A DNA stretch of 64,000 nucleotides from NCBI GenBank assembly GCA_030068145.1, contig JAPJBO010000316.1, forward strand, positions 62,001 to 126,000, given 5' to 3'. Below, piece by piece: positions 9,863-20,900 of the stretch (its first letter is position 1; each line of letters begins with the position of its first letter). The notes under the pieces were generated by a model. That model saw only the letters and a program-made list of their open reading frames with translations, was not told the origin of the DNA and made no database searches. A program made the translations under genes and the position numbers. This stretch comes from Diplonema papillatum. Lineage: Eukaryota; Euglenozoa; Diplonemea; Diplonemida; Diplonemidae.

Positions 9863-9924
9863 CGTTGCCTCCGGGGACTCTTGAGGGACGGCGCCAGCCC
9901 TATTTGAGGAGCTGTACCCAGGCC

Positions 9925-10050
9925 TTGCGTTCCGCATGCGGAACGTACGGAATTCCGCACGTGAATAAAATTGTGATTTTCCGTACGTGCGGAATTCCGT
10001 ACGTGTTTCCGCACGTGTTTTCCGCATGTGTTTCCGCATGTATTAAAATT
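9925..10050. repeat. palindromic TTCCGCACGT repeat cluster
   Basis: At least seven copies of a TTCCGCAYGT/ACGTGCGGAA motif in both orientations, including the palindrome cgtgcggaattccgtacg. Related short pieces lie at 10908-10932 and 25800-25815, each next to an attaaaattt/aattttat segment. It looks like a foldback element whose termini I could not define. Confidence 0.6.
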
Positions 10051-11060
10051 GGCACTCACATGTGTGCCAGGTCAGCCACCTACTATCATTGGTTTGTCAC
10101 AGTCAGGATATTCCGTCCAGACCTTGGACCGAAGGGTGGGTCCGTCCTACATCCGAGTCGGGCAACAATCCATCGACTGATTGCGTGGACCATTAGCACA
10201 CACAAAAGCAAAAGTGGACGTTCTTGAGGTTCTTGTACGAAATCTTGCTCTCATTTCGCCTTGTAGACCACTGTGTCCCGCCAAACCAACACATATGTTT
10301 GTTCCTGCACCGGTCCCAGCTTGCGATCATGGACTGTGAGCAGGGCTTATGTAAATGTCAACCTGCCCCGATTCTTTTCTCCTGAGATGTGTCTTTTGGC
10401 TTGGCTAATCAACCTGTGAGGCAATACTAATATGCCTGGCCGCGGACGCCTTCAATAAGCTGACAGCCAAGGAGGATGAGCAGGTTGATGTGCGGCAGTG
10501 TGAAGCGACCATCGAGCAGTGTGATATTAACTTACTTACGAACTTTCACTCTAATCAAGATCGTCCCACCTACTATTTTCTAAGAAGCATTCATGTGCTT
10601 TGTTCCTCTTTTCCCCCTTTGAAACGTCCTGCCCACTCCTTACCGGAAAACAAGTATGCATTGTAAACAACTACGCACTTTTTCCTTCGTGTTCTTGCAG
10701 GAGGTCCGCAACAAGCGGATAGATCCCGTGGCACCAAGCCAACTGCACAAAACCACGAAGCCCGCAACGTGATGCTGATGTGTACTTGGCGACCCAAATA
10801 TGGCAAGTTGGGGGCAGCCTCCCTACCAGACTACACCCTGAACCCTTTTCTGGAGCTTGTACCCCTCCTGCATGAAACTCGGAAAAGTTTTTTTTTTTGG
10901 ATCTTTTCCGCACGTTCCGCATGTGAATTAAATTTGAGCCCAAAATCATCGGAAGCCATGGCTGTACCCTCCCTTTCCTATTTTTTTTGCGTTCCTTATC
11001 TATACACCATCTTCTTCGGCATGCACGAGAGGCAGTGTTCTATCTATTTTTCACACTAAG
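10051..11060. other. non-coding upstream interval
   Basis: No supported gene. It contains the end of a TTCCGCAYGT family member at 10908-10932 and several T/C runs leading to the acyl-CoA oxidase leader. Confidence 0.4.
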
Positions 11061-11061
11061 A

Positions 11062-11078
11062 TCTTTTCCCCTTAGACC
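11062..11078 (+). promoter_or_regulatory. candidate 3' splice acceptor before the acyl-CoA oxidase start
   Basis: The tract gatcttttccccttag ends in AG at 11076-11077, 38 bases before the start codon. It has the shape of a 5'-UTR intron acceptor or a spliced-leader acceptor. Confidence 0.45.
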
Positions 11079-11115
11079 AAGAAAGCCCTCCCCCTCTAAA
11101 AGTATCCAGCCAACG

Positions 11116-12567
11116 ATGCTCCGCCGGTTCTGTACGACGCGAGGCGCGCGCACGGCACTCGCCGGGAGCGCTCGGTGGATGTCTACCGAAGAGTGGGCAG
11201 CGGCGTTCAAAGCCGCGACGAAGGACGTGGCGTCGATCGACGTCAACTCGACGCAGTACGAGGCCGGCGCCGTGATTCTGCGGAAGCTGCTGCGCACCGG
11301 GCTGCTGAAGCACACGGACCTGGTGGACAAACCGGAGCGCTTTTTCCTCGCCCACCGTCTCCTCGCCGCCTACGCCACGAAGGCCGGCCCTGGCTTCTGG
11401 ATTCGCTTCACGGTCCACTACAACCTGTGCGTGGGCACCGTGCTGGGCATCGGCAGCGACGAGCAGATCCAGGAAGCCGTCGACATGCAGAGACAGGGCC
11501 TTCTCGGCTGCTTCGCGCTGACGGAAAAGCTCGCGGGCGTCAGCTCAGGGCTCGTCGTCAACACCGAGGCGACGTGGGACCCGCAAACGGACACCTTCGT
11601 GCTCAACACGGTGCACCCCGATACACCGGAGCTGACGGCTGGGTCGACCAAGAACTGGATCTCGCAGGGGTTGGTCGCCGACAAAGCGGTCGTGATCGCA
11701 GACCTGTGGGTCAACGGGAAGTCGCACGGGCCGCACGGGTTCTTCACGGACCTGCGGAAGGACGGGGAGACTGTCCCGGGCGTCGTTTTGGGCGACATGG
11801 GGCGGAAGACGGTGGGGAACGACCTCGACAACGCGTGGATCGCGTTCGACGGGGTCCGGGTGCCGAAGGCCACAATGCTCTCGCGGTTCGCTGCTATCGA
11901 AGGCGGCGAGTACAAGCAGAAGGTGCAGGGGGTCCCGGTGTTCCACATGATCGGGCAGCGGCTGTTCACTGGCCGGGTTGCAGTCGCGCAGGCGGCGCTC
12001 GAGTTCCGGCGTAGCATCTTCGCGCAGACGAAGGCGTTCGCCGACGGGAAGACGTGCTGGGACCCCCGCGGGCCGAAGCCGCTGAGCAGCCTGCCGCAAC
12101 TCTCGCGCCTCTTCGCCGAGAACGAGAAGGGCCAAGCCGAGCTCGACGCGTTCGTCTCGAAATGCGAGGCGCAGCTGTGCAAAGCACTCACCACCAAGGA
12201 GCTGCCGTCCCTCCAGTTGGTCGAAGCCATCGCCGTCGCGAAGGTGGTCGCCGTGGAACGGTCCATCGAGATCGTGCACAGGCTGCAGAACGAGGTCGGA
12301 TCCTACGCCCTGATGCAGGGGACGGGGTTCGACCAACGGGACTTCCTCACCTGCTGCAAGTTCGCGGAGGGCGACAGCCGCATCCTGATGCAGAAGATGG
12401 CGCGCGACAGGGTCCGCGTCTTCAAGAAAAAGGAGGCGGGCGCCGCCGAGTCTGAGCTCACCGAAGAGCAGGTGCTCTGCAAGCGGCTCTCCGAGCAGGA
12501 CGACGACTACGACGCCCTGTACGCGCTTGCGTACAAGATCATCGACAGGATCCTCACCACGTTCTGA
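11116..12567 (+). CDS. acyl-CoA oxidase/dehydrogenase family flavoprotein
   Basis: Intronless, 483 codons, GC-rich. The family oxidises acyl-CoA to trans-2-enoyl-CoA with FAD; oxidases pass the electrons to oxygen. Residues about 140-300 match the central beta domain of acyl-CoA oxidases: CFALTEKLAGVSSGL (the flavin-contacting CFAxTE motif), STKNWISQGLVADKAVVIAD, NGKSHGPHGFFTDLR, and GDMGRKTVGNDLDNAWIAFD followed by GVRVPKATML. Residues about 300-450 are the C-terminal helical domain. At 483 aa it is shorter than classical peroxisomal oxidases (about 650 aa) and lacks the second C-terminal oxidase domain. The N-terminus (MLRRFCTTRGARTALAGSAR) is Arg/Ser/Ala-rich without acids, like a mitochondrial presequence, and the C-terminus (ILTTF) is not a PTS1 signal. 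Location is therefore probably mitochondrial, by inference. The start at 11116 was chosen because it opens this presequence just after the candidate splice acceptor; the frame is also open upstream. Confidence 0.85.
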   Translation: MLRRFCTTRGARTALAGSARWMSTEEWAAAFKAATKDVASIDVNSTQYEAGAVILRKLLRTGLLKHTDLVDKPERFFLAHRLLAAYATKAGPGFWIRFTVHYNLCVGTVLGIGSDEQIQEAVDMQRQGLLGCFALTEKLAGVSSGLVVNTEATWDPQTDTFVLNTVHPDTPELTAGSTKNWISQGLVADKAVVIADLWVNGKSHGPHGFFTDLRKDGETVPGVVLGDMGRKTVGNDLDNAWIAFDGVRVPKATMLSRFAAIEGGEYKQKVQGVPVFHMIGQRLFTGRVAVAQAALEFRRSIFAQTKAFADGKTCWDPRGPKPLSSLPQLSRLFAENEKGQAELDAFVSKCEAQLCKALTTKELPSLQLVEAIAVAKVVAVERSIEIVHRLQNEVGSYALMQGTGFDQRDFLTCCKFAEGDSRILMQKMARDRVRVFKKKEAGAAESELTEEQVLCKRLSEQDDDYDALYALAYKIIDRILTTF

Positions 12568-12720
12568 GGGAGGGAGGCAAGTGTTGTTCTCGACGCTTCG
12601 GGCCGTACGTGACAAGCTGTGCGCGCTGCGTAAGGCTTCTTTCTGTTGCGCACGAGCTTGCCGGACTGGAGTCTCACGATGTTCTGAGGTCGATGCACTC
12701 ACGCATCCACGGCATCAGCA

Positions 12721-12782
12721 TTTCTTTTTTGTATAAGCACCTGCTTTGTAGGAAATTCTTGAGGAGGCTGCCAGCTGCAAAA
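12721..12782 (+). repeat. dispersed repeat A, copy 2
   Basis: Matches 1083-1140 and 14735-14800 (core aggaaattcttgaggaggct), preceded by ggcatcagcatttctttttt. It lies about 150 bases after the acyl-CoA oxidase stop and could be part of its 3' UTR or terminator region. Confidence 0.7.
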
Positions 12783-13984
12783 GATCAAAGGAGGCAAATG
12801 TGCTGTAGCCCACACGAAACACAGGTGAATCTGGGTTCAGTGGCGGGCGTAAGCGTTCAACAAAAAAAGACCCACTTTGTAGCTGTACTCTAGCCTTCTT
12901 CGAAATAAGGCAGCCCCTCGAGTATTTTGTTTCTCTTTTGCCTTCTCGAGTTAACGCGCGTGGTGTCGTTTACTTACTTAACTTCTGCAGCCTCTTCGGC
13001 TCAGACTCCCTGCCCACCCACGTGCCATTCGCCACCGCCTGTTGAGAATTGGCCGTCTTGTTTGTGTAAAAGTCGAACCATTGGCCCGCTTTCAAGCAAG
13101 TCTTTTTATCCGCCATTGTTTAGCAAATGTTCCGGCCAAGAAGTCTCAGCTTCCACATCCGCCGAGTTTCTAGTTTTTGAGGAGGCAACACATTCGTGTT
13201 GCGTCGGGAATACGGACACTGCACCGTGTGAAAGCGACTCGGCTGAACCTGTTCGCATGCAGATGCTTGGAAGTAACCAAAACGTTTGGGGGAGGTTTTC
13301 ATCTTCTTGTTGGACGCAGCATATCCCGTGGCCGATATGGCCTCTCTCTTCCGACCGCGATGGCACCATTTTTGTTCGGCCATCAGTTTCCTGCGACGGT
13401 GGCAGGTGTGGGTGTGAATATGTGCAAAACCCCCAAACATGCTTTTGAACGATTACCGAACAAGCCTCGTTTGTCCACCCTCTCTGAGAAAGAGCGTTTT
13501 CTAATGCAACGAATCTATTGTCTCGGATCCCTCTCCCCCTTACCGTTCGTGCCTGGCACAAAGCTCTGCTACGGCGACGATCAGTCTTGCCTCACATGTA
13601 TCGTGAAGCTTGCGCACGTGTTCGCTTCCCATTTCCTGTCTGAAGGAATCTTTAATTAGAAGACGAGGCATTTGGCCACCTTAAGAGAGTCATAGCTACT
13701 CCCGCCATGTACCCGCGCTTGACCTGATCTCTCAGCGTTGACATTCAGGGCACTGGGAAGAAGTCACATTCCACACGCAACCGCTGCGATGAAGCGAAAT
13801 GCTGTGGTTTAATAAGCCAGTTGGATTCCTCTTGTTCGTAACAGTTCCAAGCTGACACTTCATTGCGGGCACAACATGCAGGCCTGGAAGGTCCACTCAG
13901 GATTAAGCGTTGGACTTGAACCCTGCAATCGACTTTGGATCTTGGTCACCCGAATTCTCAGGGTCCCTGGAATCTCTATCGGCT
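12783..13984. other. non-coding interval
   Basis: I found no domain in any frame and no clear repeat. Composition is near 50% GC, unlike the GC-rich exons. Confidence 0.35.
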
Positions 13985-14150
13985 ATCTTCGGTGTTGGGC
14001 ATTGCAGTCAGCATTGCTGCTGTGCATTTCAGTCAGCACTGCTGCTGTGCATTGCAGTGAGCATTGCAGTGAGCATTGCTGCTGTGCATTGCAGTCAGCA
14101 TTGCTGCTGTGCATTGCAGTCAGCATTGCTGCTGTGCATTGCAGCAGCGG
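13985..14150 (+). repeat. 25-bp tandem repeat
   Basis: About six to seven units of GCATTGCTGCTGTGCATTGC plus agtca, with one shortened unit (gcattgcagtgagcattgcagtgagc). No coding role is apparent. Confidence 0.85.
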
Positions 14151-14212
14151 GTTTTGTTCAAAGAGAGGAAAGGAATGAGAAGAAGAAAGAAAAAGAAAAA
14201 AAAGAAAAAAGC

Positions 14213-14450
14213 CGCTCCTGGTCCAGGAACGGTCGGAGGCAGCACAGTGCCACAACCCCGTCCGCTCTGCCCTGCTGACCGTCTCGACGAGCTTGTGTTC
14301 AGCGCGAGCGCCAAGCCCCAAGGCGCGCCAAGCCTTGATGCTTTAGTTTGGGAATGCGGTAGCAACTTGACCCGTAGGCCCGTGGCTCTGCAGTACCGCC
14401 CGAACACGTGAAGCTTGGATCCCGTGTAGCAGGCCTTCCCTGGTACCTGG
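14213..14450 (+). repeat. dispersed repeat F, copy 1
   Basis: About 235 bp shared with 43983-44222 at high identity (for example cgagcttgtgttcagcgcga and gaagcttggmtcccgtgtag). Small insertions and deletions distinguish the copies. The GC-rich composition suggests it may come from a gene, but no frame is conserved clearly enough to name one. Confidence 0.75.
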
Positions 14451-14734
14451 AAAGGGATGAAGAAACCCAATAGCAGCTTACGATGGGGTGGTACCCCAAG
14501 GGTACTTTGGTCACCCCGACGCAGGGTCACTCAAAACAAAATATGTTTCCCCCGACCCTGTGTGTAGATTCGTCGAGCCTCGCAGATTCCCCCGTGAGCA
14601 TTCGGGTTACCAAAACCCAGGGCTTTGGACAGCACAACCGACAAACTCCTCGTTACATACAGTAATCGGATTAATGTTGAACCGGGTAAAACCAGGGACA
14701 CCCCCCAAAATGGGGCCGGGTGTCCCAGGGTTCG

Positions 14735-14800
14735 GCATTTCTTTTTTTATATAAGCGTTTGCTTTGTAGGAAATACTTGAGGAGGCTGCCAGCTGCAAAG
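14735..14800 (+). repeat. dispersed repeat A, copy 3
   Basis: Same family as 1083-1140 and 12721-12782, again after ggcatttctttttt. This copy is intergenic. Confidence 0.7.
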
Positions 14801-15630
14801 CCAGTTTGCCGACTTCCCTTACCTACGTTGTTCTGTCGGCCAGAGGCTTTTAGCCTAGGAGACCCTGGGATCAGCGGGGTTTCAGCTCGTGTACCTTGTA
14901 GTCAGTGCTTAGCCTGCAAAAGAACGTCCGGCAAGCCTGACACTAGTGCTCACCTTCGCATTTTCTCATGCTACGAAACAACGACACCTCAGACAGACCT
15001 CTCAAGAGACCTGCTCTGAGGAAGATTGACTCCCTTTTCAATATCGAAAGAGCAGCTTTCGCTACCCTGGATGCCATGTAAGGGGAGGACACCTTTCGCG
15101 ACAACACGCATGGCATGATTGAGCCGGTCCATCCCCTCTTGATGGACCGTGATAGACCGAAGAATACAGCACCGGGCAATTCGATGCAGCTCCAGGGACT
15201 AAGGGATGGACCTGATAGACCGTGGTGGACCGTGATTCACTGTGATTAACAGCGGCAGGCTCTTCGATGCAGTTTCAAGAGATAGGGACGGACCGGCTCA
15301 ATGATACCCTGTACGGACGGGGGTCAGAAAAATACGAACAAGACACCGGCGCTCACTGGAGGCAGCATGCACGGCTCAAATTCTATGGGAAGGAGGTATC
15401 AGGCACTTCACGTTACGAAGGCTCTTTACACGCACACGCAGATTCCGCGGAGCTGTTGCCTTTCCCCTTCCAACAAAAAATAAAAATAAAATACGCGTTT
15501 CTTCTTCGCCTCGTCTTCCCTCTTTTCGGGTTCCTTGCCTGGACTGGCCATACTAATATGCCTGCGCGAATGTGCTCCCGTTCTCTTCCTCTTTGACCTT
15601 CTGTTTTCCGGCAGCGCCGTCGTCACAACG
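14801..15630. other. non-coding interval
   Basis: No supported gene. Short internal repeats of gatagaccgtg/ggaccgtgatt occur at 15145-15250. Confidence 0.35.
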
Positions 15631-15634
15631 CAGT

Positions 15635-17904
15635 AAAACACTGACACTGCGAACTCGTGCCCCCTGCTCTGTTGCAGTCCCCACTGTCTTCGTCACAAAC
15701 CTGGTGCAGCACAGCACTTCCCGACTCCGCTTTTCGCATCAGGCGTGCCTGTGAGGGAAGAGGGGGTGGGAGTTTCTGCTCTTCGCATTGTCTGACGAGA
15801 ACTGCCACCATGGTGAAGAAAGGCAGAAGTAAGAACACGTCTTTGTAACTGATATCACCAGCGCAAGGGAATGTCGGGTGACTGCCTTAACCCGGGGAAA
15901 CGAGCTTGGAGGTCACCGGGGGGTTAGGGAGGCGGGAAAACTGGACCTTTTCTTCGAACCAACCACACCCTGAAGGCCGTGTGAAGTTGATTTCCGTGGT
16001 GCAGCAACTCCCTCAGAAACTGTGAGAGCGGCGGGAGGGGGGGGCACCGACGAGTCCCAAGCAGATGGCGCAAACCGATTGCGAGAAAGAGGCGCTGGTC
16101 GGCGGCGCCGCTGGCGGCGGCGGCGGCGGCGAAAAGGGCGGCCGGGGCGGGTGCTGGAGCAGCGTGTTCACCGCCTTCAACAGCACCGTCGGACCGGCAT
16201 CCTGACGCGGCCGTTCTCGTTCCGCATGCATGGCGGGGTTGGACTCTACTGGGTGACATCTGTAGCGACAGACACCGTAGGCACAGTGTACAGTAGAAGA
16301 ACTCGTACCTCTGCTCTGCTGCAGCACCCACTATCCGTGCGCCCATCAGCGTCCGTGCGCGACAACACAACCTGATGCAACTTACCACACTTCCGACCCC
16401 ACCTTTTTTCGTATCAGGCGCGCCCATGGGAGGGAGGGGGGGTAAGATGGCGCAAATCGATTGCGAGAAAGACGCGCTGGTCGGCGGCGGCGGCGGCGGC
16501 GAAAAGGGCGGCCGGGGCGGGTTCTGGAGCAGCGTGTTTACCGTCTTCAACAGCACCGTCGGCACCGGCATCCTGACGCTGCCCTTCTCGTTCCGCATGC
16601 ATGGCGTGGTTGGACTCTACTGGGTGACACCGTAGGCACAGTGTACAGTAAAAGAACTCGCTCCTCTTCTCTGCTGCAGCACCCACTATCCGTGCGCCCA
16701 TCAGCGTCCGTGCGCGACAACACAACCTGATGCAACTTACCACACTTTCCGACCCCACCTTTTTTCGTATCAGGCGCGCCCGTGGGAGGGAAGAGGGGGA
16801 GGGAGGGGGGGTAAGATGGCGCAAATCGATTGCGAGAAAGACGCGCTGGTCGGCGGCGCCGCCGGCGGCGGCGGCGGCGGCGAAAAGGGCGGCCGGGGCG
16901 GGTTCTGGAGCAGCGTGTTTACCGTCTTCAACAGCACCGTCGGCACCGGCATCCTGACGCTGCCCTTCTCGTTCCGCATGCATGGCGTGGTTGGACTCTA
17001 CTGGGTGACACCGTAGGCACAGTGTACAGTAAAAGAACTCGCTCCTCTTCTCTGCTGCAGCACCCACTATCCGTGCGCCCATCAGCGTCCGTGCGCGACA
17101 ACACAACCTGATGCAACTTACCACACTTTCCGACCCCACCTTTTTTCGTATCAGGCGCGCCCGTGGGAGGGAAGAGGGGGAGGGAGGGGGTAAGATGGCG
17201 CAAATCGATTGCGAGAAAGACGCGCTGGTCGGCGGCGGCGGCGGCGGCGGCGAAAAGGGCGGCCGGGGCGGGTTCTGGAGCAGCGTGTTTACCGTCTTCA
17301 ACAGCACCGTCGGCACCGGCATCCTGACGCTGCCCTTCTCGTTCCGCATGCATGGCGTGGTTGGACTCTACTGGGTGACATCGTAGGCACAGTGTACAGT
17401 AATAGAACTCGCTCCTCTTCTCTGCTGCAGCACCCACTATCCGTGCGCCCATCAGCGTCCGTGCGCGACAACACAACCTGATGCAACTTACCACACTTTC
17501 CGACCCCACCTTTTTTCGTATCAGGCGCGCCCGTGGGAGGGAAGAGGGGGAGGGAGGGGGGGTAAGATGGCGCAAATCGATTGCGAGAAAGACGCGCTGG
17601 TCGGCGGCGCCGCCGGCGGCGGCGGCGGCGGCGAAAAGGGCGGCCGCCGGCGGGTTCTGGAGCAGCGTGTTTACCGTCTTCAACAGCACCGTCGGCACCG
17701 GCATCCTGACGCTGCCCTTCTCGTTCCGCATGCATGGCGTGGTTGGACTCTACTGGGTGACACCGTAGGCACAGTGTACAGTAAAAGAACTCGCTCCTCT
17801 TCTCTGCTGCAGCACCCACTATCCGTGCGCCCATCAGCGTCCGTGCGCGACAACACAACCTGATGCAACTTACCACACTTCCGACCCCACCTTTTTTCGT
17901 ATCA
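15635..17904 (+). pseudogene. array of truncated first-exon copies of the amino-acid transporter
   Basis: Five tandem copies of the transporter 5' end have start codons at 16065, 16447, 16816, 17195 and 17567 (spacing 369-382 bp); the intact gene starts at 17948. An older sixth copy (15640-15790) keeps only the promoter-proximal part. Each unit carries the pyrimidine tract and AG acceptor (ccttttttcgtatcag), the leader, the ATG, a variable-length GGC (glycine) run, and codons up to FSFRM. The frame then leaves the gene at the same point and ends within about ten codons (HGVVGLYWVT, stop). Copies 2-5 are nearly identical; the copy at 16065 carries more changes, including a frameshift. Each could encode only a 60-95 residue peptide with the first part of transmembrane helix 1. 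Confidence 0.85.
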
Positions 17905-17905
17905 G
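17890..17905 (+). promoter_or_regulatory. candidate 3' splice acceptor of the transporter leader
   Basis: The tract ccttttttcgtatcag ends in AG at 17904-17905, 42 bases before the start codon. The same tract is kept in each truncated upstream copy, so a transcript has several competing acceptors. Confidence 0.45.
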
Positions 17906-17947
17906 GCGCGCCCGTGGGAGGGAAGAGGGGGAGGGAGGGGGGGTAAG

Positions 17948-20900
17948 ATGGCGCAAATCGATTGCGAGAAAGACGCGCTGGTCGGCGGCGGCGGCGGCGG
18001 CGAAAAGGGCGGCCGGGGCGGGTTCTGGAGCAGCGTGTTTACCGTCTTCAACAGCACCGTCGGCACCGGCATCCTGACGCTGCCCTTCTCGTTCCGGATG
18101 GCGGGAGCCGGGCTCGGGTTCTCGTTCCTGGTCCTGTACTGCGTCATCATGGGCAGCACGGCCTACGCTGTCGCGCGGGTGACGTGGGCCACGCGGTGCA
18201 GCTCGTTCCAAGAAATTGTGCGCACCGTGCTCGGGAAGACGGCCGGCACGGCCATGAGCGTCACGATCGCGTTCTACTGCTACCTCGTCTGCATCGGGTG
18301 CCTCGTCATCGTCGCCGACGTCTCCGGGCCGATGATCAAACACTTCGCCGACGACTCCGGCAGCGGCTCTGGCAGCGACAAATGGTTCGAAAGCCGGCAG
18401 GTTCCCTTGCTTACCTCCTCTCCTCCTTTTTTTCACAGAGAGAGCTTGCCATCTCCTCGGGTGAGATGTGCCGCCTGTGTAAAGACACTCAGCTGTTGCA
18501 CGGGGCCGAAACCCCCGTGCAGCAAACACCGCAAGATGAAAACAGAAGTCTTGAGCCCGAGTGCCGGAAGGAGAAGACAGCCTACCACGCTCTACCCGTC
18601 CCCCGAAGGATCCTGCCCCACCCACCCTTCGCAGGACCCAAAAGCAGCGTGTCGGAAACTCAAAGCCGACAGGTGAAAGTGACAAGTGGGCTATACTTCG
18701 ATTCAGCCGTTACCCACTCAAAGCCCTGAACTTAATCACGACCACACCCACGGCCGAACGAAGGCCCTCATCCGCTCACCGAGTATCCTAGCCGCTTCAA
18801 GCAACCGGGCACGGTCCGCAAGTCGGAAAACGTATTCGATGTACCTCTGCGTGTAAGTCGATCTTTGAGTGCGTGAGCCCCTCCGAAGAAAGGTCCATCA
18901 CACTAGTTCCAAGCTACTTAGCCCGGGTCTCTGGGTCGCGTCCCCCTCCTTCTTTTGGTCGCCTGGTCCTGCGTCTTGTTGGTCCGTCCGGGCTGGGGGC
19001 TTCGCGCTTCCCCTTCGTCTTGCATCACCTCGTCTCCACTCCCTGCCGCACGGGCTCCTACGTTCGATGTACCCTGCGGAACAACCGTCGCCGAAGCTGG
19101 TGCACCATTCGTGCGAGAAATATGTCTAATAATCCCAAAACCCAAACCTGAAATGGCAACGTATCCAGTTTCACTGGAGTGCCGCTTTACACGCAATACT
19201 TTTATTTTAGTAAGGGATGGCATTGGTACTATCGTCCCTTGGGACTACTGACAGGCCTTCAAACACCCTGAGCAGCGCACTGTGCACGTGTTGCCATTAG
19301 CCGTTCTTGCGCACATAGACGACCACCGCGAGGAGGTTGAACTCCAATTTAGTATTAGATCCCCTCACAATAGTTATTTCACAAAAGTCGTTTGAATGCA
19401 AACGCGATTCCGCTTTGCCGCCGTTCTTACGGGGGGGGCGGGTAGTGAAACGAGTACTATTTGGCCCGCGGACTTGTCGGTGCACCCTTTTCCTATCCCA
19501 GCTGATAACAATGCACCACCCGAACAGATCGCTATCGTAGCCGGGGCGATTCTGGCGCTGCCGCCGATGCTACTGCGCGACTTCACGTCGCTGGCCTTCA
19601 CGGCTTTTCTCTCGTTCGCCGCTGTCGTGTTCGTCGTCATCGTCGTCATCGACAAGGGGCACAACCTTACTTCCGGCTCTCTCCCCGATTCCGCTCCTCA
19701 GGTGTGTGCTCTTCGGACCGACACGGAATTTTTGATGGCCCACATGTGGGAGGCTTCTTCCCGAGTGTACTGGGGTTCCTGCCACATCCCCAGCATCTGG
19801 TATACACTACACTCACTCCCAAATCGTCGATACTGGTGTGCTATGGTGGACGTACTGTCTAGCTGCGAGACTCGCCTACTTCTCCTTCGGACGTATACTG
19901 AGCTGTGCAAGTGTACGCAGCGCATCATAGCTCGCGGGGGGGCCGCTTGCACGGCAGCTACACCCCGGACTCCCACTCCGCATTGCGGGAGTGACTTTGC
20001 GGTCGTTTGTGCGGTCGGCCTCACTCCCTCAATGCGGGAGTGGGACTCTCCCTATGCGGGAGTGGGGCTCCCTCAATGAGGGAGTGGGACTCTCTCTATG
20101 CGGGAGTGGGAGTCTCTCTATGCGGGAGTGGGACTCCCTCAATGAGGGAGTGGGACTCTCTCAATGAGGGAGTGGGACTCTCTCTATGCGGGAGTGGGAC
20201 TCCCTCAATGAGGGAGTGGGACTCTCTCAATGAGGGAGTGGGACTCTCTCTATGCCGGAGTGGGACTCCCTCAATGAGGGAGTGGGACTCTCTCTATGCG
20301 GGAGTGGGACTCCCTCAATGAGGGAGTGGGACTCTCTCTATGCGGGAGTGGGACTCCCTCAATGAGGGAGTGGGACTCTCTCAATGAGGGAGTGGGACTC
20401 TCTCTATGCCGGAGTGGGACTCCCTCAATGAGGGAGTGGGACTCTCTCTATGCGGGAGTGGGACTCCCTCAATGAGGGAGTGGGACTCTCTCTATGCGGG
20501 AGTGGGACTCCCTCAATGAGGGAGTGGGACTCTCTCAATGAGGGAGTGGGACTCTCTCTATGCCGGAGTGGGACTCCCTCAATGAGGGAGTGGGACTCTC
20601 TCTATGCGGGAGTGGGACTCCCTCAATGAGGGAGTGGGACTCTCTCTATGCGGGAGTGGGACTCCCTCAATGAGGGAGTGGGACTCTCTCTATGCGGGAG
20701 TGGGACTCCCTCAATGAGGGAGTGGGACTCTCTCAATGAGGGAGTGGGACTCTCTCTATGCCGGAGTGGGACTCCCTCAATGAGGGAGTGGGACTCTCTC
20801 TATGCGGGAGTGGGACTCTCTCTATGCGGGAGTGGGACTCCCTCAATGAGGGAGTGGGACTCTCTCTATGCGGGAGTGGGACTCTCTCTATGCGGGAGTG

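Noticed and set aside
11418-12702. Minus-strand frames opposite the acyl-CoA oxidase
   Set aside because: Shadows of a GC-rich gene with clear homology on the plus strand.
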